Shown here piece by piece: positions 6,503-8,006 of a DNA stretch of 8,006 bases (position 1 is the stretch's first letter; the number at the start of each line of letters is the position of its first letter). This stretch comes from Candidatus Poseidoniaceae archaeon (GTDB taxonomy: Archaea > Thermoplasmatota > Poseidoniia > Poseidoniales > Poseidoniaceae). The DNA is taken from the NCBI GenBank assembly GCA_030741455.1, contig JASLVI010000062.1, positions 1-8,006 on the forward strand, written 5' to 3'. The translations under genes and the position numbers were made by a program. The notes below the pieces were generated by a model. It was not told the origin of the DNA. It ran no database searches and saw only the letters and a list, made by a program, of their open reading frames with translations.

Positions 6503-6505
6503 AAC

Positions 6506-7657
6506 ATGCGCACAATGGCTATTTTGGCAACCCTTCTCCTCTCTTCGGTTGCGTTTCCGATAGTTTCTTCGGAAAACGTTTGCTCAACTGTTGATATCTT
6601 GGAATTTGATGGGAACCTTGCGAATGAAAGTGTAACCACACAAGTTAATTTCGGACCGAGAGTCCCTGGAAGTAATGCCTCGATGGAACTTAGGAATTGG
6701 TTCATGGAAACAAGGCCCGAATTTGATTGGCGACTGGACCCCCATGTCCGAGAGGGGTACAATCTTACCAACCTCGAAGGAAAACTCACCCCTTCAAATT
6801 CTACCAATGAAACACCTGTCATTGTGCTAGCAGCGCATTATGATTCTAGAGACAGAGCCGAGAGAGATCCCGACCCAAATATGACTGACCAGCCAATACC
6901 AGGTGCGAACGACGGAGCCAGTGGAGTCGCCGTACTATGGGAACTCGCTCGAATCCTACCAAGCATGAATCTTGAACATGAGATTTGGATTCTCCTAACC
7001 GATGCAGAGGATCAGGGTTCGATTGAAGATCCATCAATGTGGGCGCTTGGGGCAAAGGCCTGGGCTGAAAATCGAACAGAACAAGACATCGAGAGAATCG
7101 ATGCATTCCTTTTGGTCGATATGATTGGTGATGCAGACTTGAAAATCTATCGCACCTACCCGCCATCTCCAAGCAATGAGGAAGGGAACCGTTTGTGGAT
7201 GGCTGTCGAAAACCTATCTGGCCCACTAGGATTATTGGATGGCGTGGAAGATTGTAACGGCTCCATTGGCCATGATATCGTGAATTTCTCAGCAATGGAT
7301 GGCGTTATTGATGATCACGTTCCCATGAATGATGTAGGAATTCCAGCCATTGATTTCATTGATATACGTTATGGAGAAAATGCTACCGCTTGGGAAGGCT
7401 ACTGGCACACCCATGAGGATACTCCCGACAAGGTTTCTTCTGAATCATTGGCTCACATCGGCCGGTTGCTTGAACTTGGCTTGAAAGAAGGTTCATGGTT
7501 GAGACTTGATGTTGTAGAACCAACCACCGAAATACCAGAACCTACCGACGAATCTACCACATTTTCTCCGATTGTATCAGGCATTGTTCTAACAACTGTG
7601 GTCCTAATTTTTGTCGTATTCATTGGCTTGCATCAAAGCGTGCGTTTGAAACGATAG
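6506..7657 (+). CDS. Exported M28 family zinc enzyme, glutaminyl-cyclase-like aminopeptidase, membrane anchored
   Basis: This 383-residue protein has a signal peptide (1-22), an extracellular M28 alpha/beta zinc domain (about 30-330), a Pro/Thr/Glu-rich linker (336-352) and one transmembrane segment (354-376) with a short basic tail. M28 metal-site motifs appear in order: AAHYDSR (H111), PGANDGASG (D136, bridging position), TDAEDQG (E168 catalytic, D169 metal), LLVDMIGD (D205) and WHTHEDTPD (H301). Several motifs match glutaminyl-peptide cyclotransferases (M28F) better than ordinary aminopeptidases: DDHVP at 269-273 (DDHIP in animal enzymes), WHT at 300-302 and ALGAKAWAEN at 180-189, which resembles Bacteroidetes glutaminyl cyclases. 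It may therefore form N-terminal pyroglutamate or remove N-terminal residues from outside peptides; sequence alone does not decide. C26 and C250 could form a disulfide. It is divergent from the metallopeptidase gene and has the same topology. Confidence 0.85.
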   Translation: MRTMAILATLLLSSVAFPIVSSENVCSTVDILEFDGNLANESVTTQVNFGPRVPGSNASMELRNWFMETRPEFDWRLDPHVREGYNLTNLEGKLTPSNSTNETPVIVLAAHYDSRDRAERDPDPNMTDQPIPGANDGASGVAVLWELARILPSMNLEHEIWILLTDAEDQGSIEDPSMWALGAKAWAENRTEQDIERIDAFLLVDMIGDADLKIYRTYPPSPSNEEGNRLWMAVENLSGPLGLLDGVEDCNGSIGHDIVNFSAMDGVIDDHVPMNDVGIPAIDFIDIRYGENATAWEGYWHTHEDTPDKVSSESLAHIGRLLELGLKEGSWLRLDVVEPTTEIPEPTDESTTFSPIVSGIVLTTVVLIFVVFIGLHQSVRLKR

Positions 7658-7724
7658 GTCTGCGTGCGCGGATACACACGGAACATACGTTTTTCGCGCA
7701 TAACCGAGTTTGAGTGGATGAACA
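7658..7724 (+). other. Short intergenic spacer, possible weak terminator
   Basis: The 67 bp after the M28 gene contain a run of five T at 7690-7694, the type of U-tract that can end archaeal transcription, and a distant TGCGCG/CGCGCA inverted pair (7665-7670 with 7695-7700). No clear TATA element or strong ribosome binding site is seen for the following gene, apart from GTGGATGA at 7715-7722, so read-through from the M28 gene is possible. Confidence 0.3.
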
Positions 7725-8006
7725 ATGGACATAAATGAACGACGTGATGCTTTGCGTGCACGTGTTCGTCAACAATTAAATCCAGAACCAGAAGAGGAAG
7801 AAGAACTCGTGGTGCAAGCGTCCGAGATCATGTCTTCGACCAGAGAGGGCGAGGAACTTCTCTTGATCGAGGAGCAAAACGGTGTTCTCGCACTCGCATC
7901 TTCACTAATTTTTATCGGCAGCGTGCTAGGCATCATCACAGGATTACTCCTTCTACAAGGAAATCCAGCTGAATTGCTGGATAATTCTGCAGGGAGCGAA
8001 GGAGCC
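7725..8006 (+). CDS. Small membrane protein of unknown function, N-terminal fragment
   Basis: An open frame of 94 codons runs from the ATG at 7725 off the right edge. I do not recognise the family. The first 50 residues are cytoplasmic in character: a basic helix (ERRDALRARVRQQL, 5-18) followed by an acidic run (EPEEEEEL, 21-28) and another charged helix. Residues 54-77 form a hydrophobic transmembrane segment with Gly-rich packing faces, then a polar segment (QGNPAELLDNSAG, 78-90). No signal peptide precedes it, so the N-terminus is probably inside and the unseen C-terminus outside. The GTG at 7715 and ATG at 7718 just upstream are not usable alternatives for this frame. It follows the M28 gene by 67 bp on the same strand, but a functional link is not shown. 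Confidence 0.7.
   Translation, partial: MDINERRDALRARVRQQLNPEPEEEEELVVQASEIMSSTREGEELLLIEEQNGVLALASSLIFIGSVLGIITGLLLLQGNPAELLDNSAGSEGA

Larger units (their letters stand above)
6402..6505. promoter_or_regulatory. Divergent promoter region with a symmetric TATA-like element
   Basis: The 104-bp gap between two divergent surface-enzyme genes contains GGTATT-T-AATACC at 6456-6468, a perfect 6+6 palindrome whose core TATTTAATA (6458-6466) is a good archaeal TATA box on both strands. It lies 48 bp before the plus-strand start (6506) and about 57 bp before the minus-strand start (6401). With initiation about 25 bp from the box this would leave leaders of roughly 20 and 35-40 nt. One element could therefore drive both genes. 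Ribosome binding sites follow: GAGGAT on the minus strand (6407-6412) and GGTGA on the plus strand (6498-6502). Confidence 0.55.

Noticed and set aside
6846..7295. Minus-strand 149-codon open frame opposite the M28 gene
   Set aside because: It is an antisense shadow of a gene with intact M28 motifs, and its product has no coherent fold signals.
7665..7700. TGCGCG/CGCGCA inverted pair after the M28 gene
   Set aside because: A 6-bp stem with a 24-base loop is weak, and the T-run lies inside the loop rather than after the stem, so it is not a normal hairpin terminator.
1..8006. Search for tRNA, rRNA, CRISPR, insertion sequences, toxin-antitoxin or phage genes
   Set aside because: No such elements were seen. 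Nearly all of the window is taken by five larger genes and two edge fragments, with gaps under 240 bp.

Overview
The window most resembles a planktonic archaeon of the Marine Group II (Candidatus Poseidoniales) kind. This is an inference from several traits. Large, acidic, Asn-rich exported proteins carry PKD-type repeats and a single C-terminal membrane anchor. The start sites show archaeal-style ribosome binding sites of the GGTGAT type. A symmetric AT-rich TATA-like element sits in a divergent promoter. A bacterial-type gyrB occurs in an otherwise archaeal-looking setting, which is known for Thermoplasmata-related Euryarchaeota including MGII. No 16S rRNA or other phylogenetic marker is present, so the placement is not proven.

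Layout from left to right. Positions 1-105 (minus) hold the first 35 codons of gyrB, cut by the window edge. Positions 106-343 are a divergent intergenic region with a perfect 8+8 palindrome at 201-218. Positions 344-1141 (plus) encode a type I 3-dehydroquinate dehydratase (aroD). It converges, with a gap of only 14 bp, on a minus-strand pair: a 337-residue exported, membrane-anchored protein of unknown function (1156-2169, TTG start) and, upstream of it in the same transcript direction, a 1392-residue secreted zinc metallopeptidase with about six PKD-like domains and a C-terminal anchor (2223-6401). A 104-bp divergent promoter region (6402-6505) separates this pair from a plus-strand M28 family protein related to glutaminyl cyclases (6506-7657), also exported and C-terminally anchored. 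After a 67-bp gap a small membrane protein starts at 7725 and runs off the right edge.

How the genes may work together. Three consecutive genes (1156-7657) encode proteins with the same topology: signal peptide, extracellular part, one C-terminal transmembrane segment and a short cytoplasmic tail. Two of them are predicted zinc enzymes acting on peptides, and both are expressed from one short divergent promoter region. The simplest reading is a cell-surface proteolysis module: an endopeptidase on a PKD stalk, an aminopeptidase or glutaminyl cyclase that works on N-termini, and a partner of unknown role. The flanking gyrB and aroD are housekeeping genes. I see no RNA genes, mobile elements, CRISPR arrays or defence systems. 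The items most worth checking are the palindrome in the gyrB-aroD gap, the symmetric TATA-like element, the loss of a near-invariant active-site Gln in AroD, and the unassigned 337-residue protein coupled to the peptidase.
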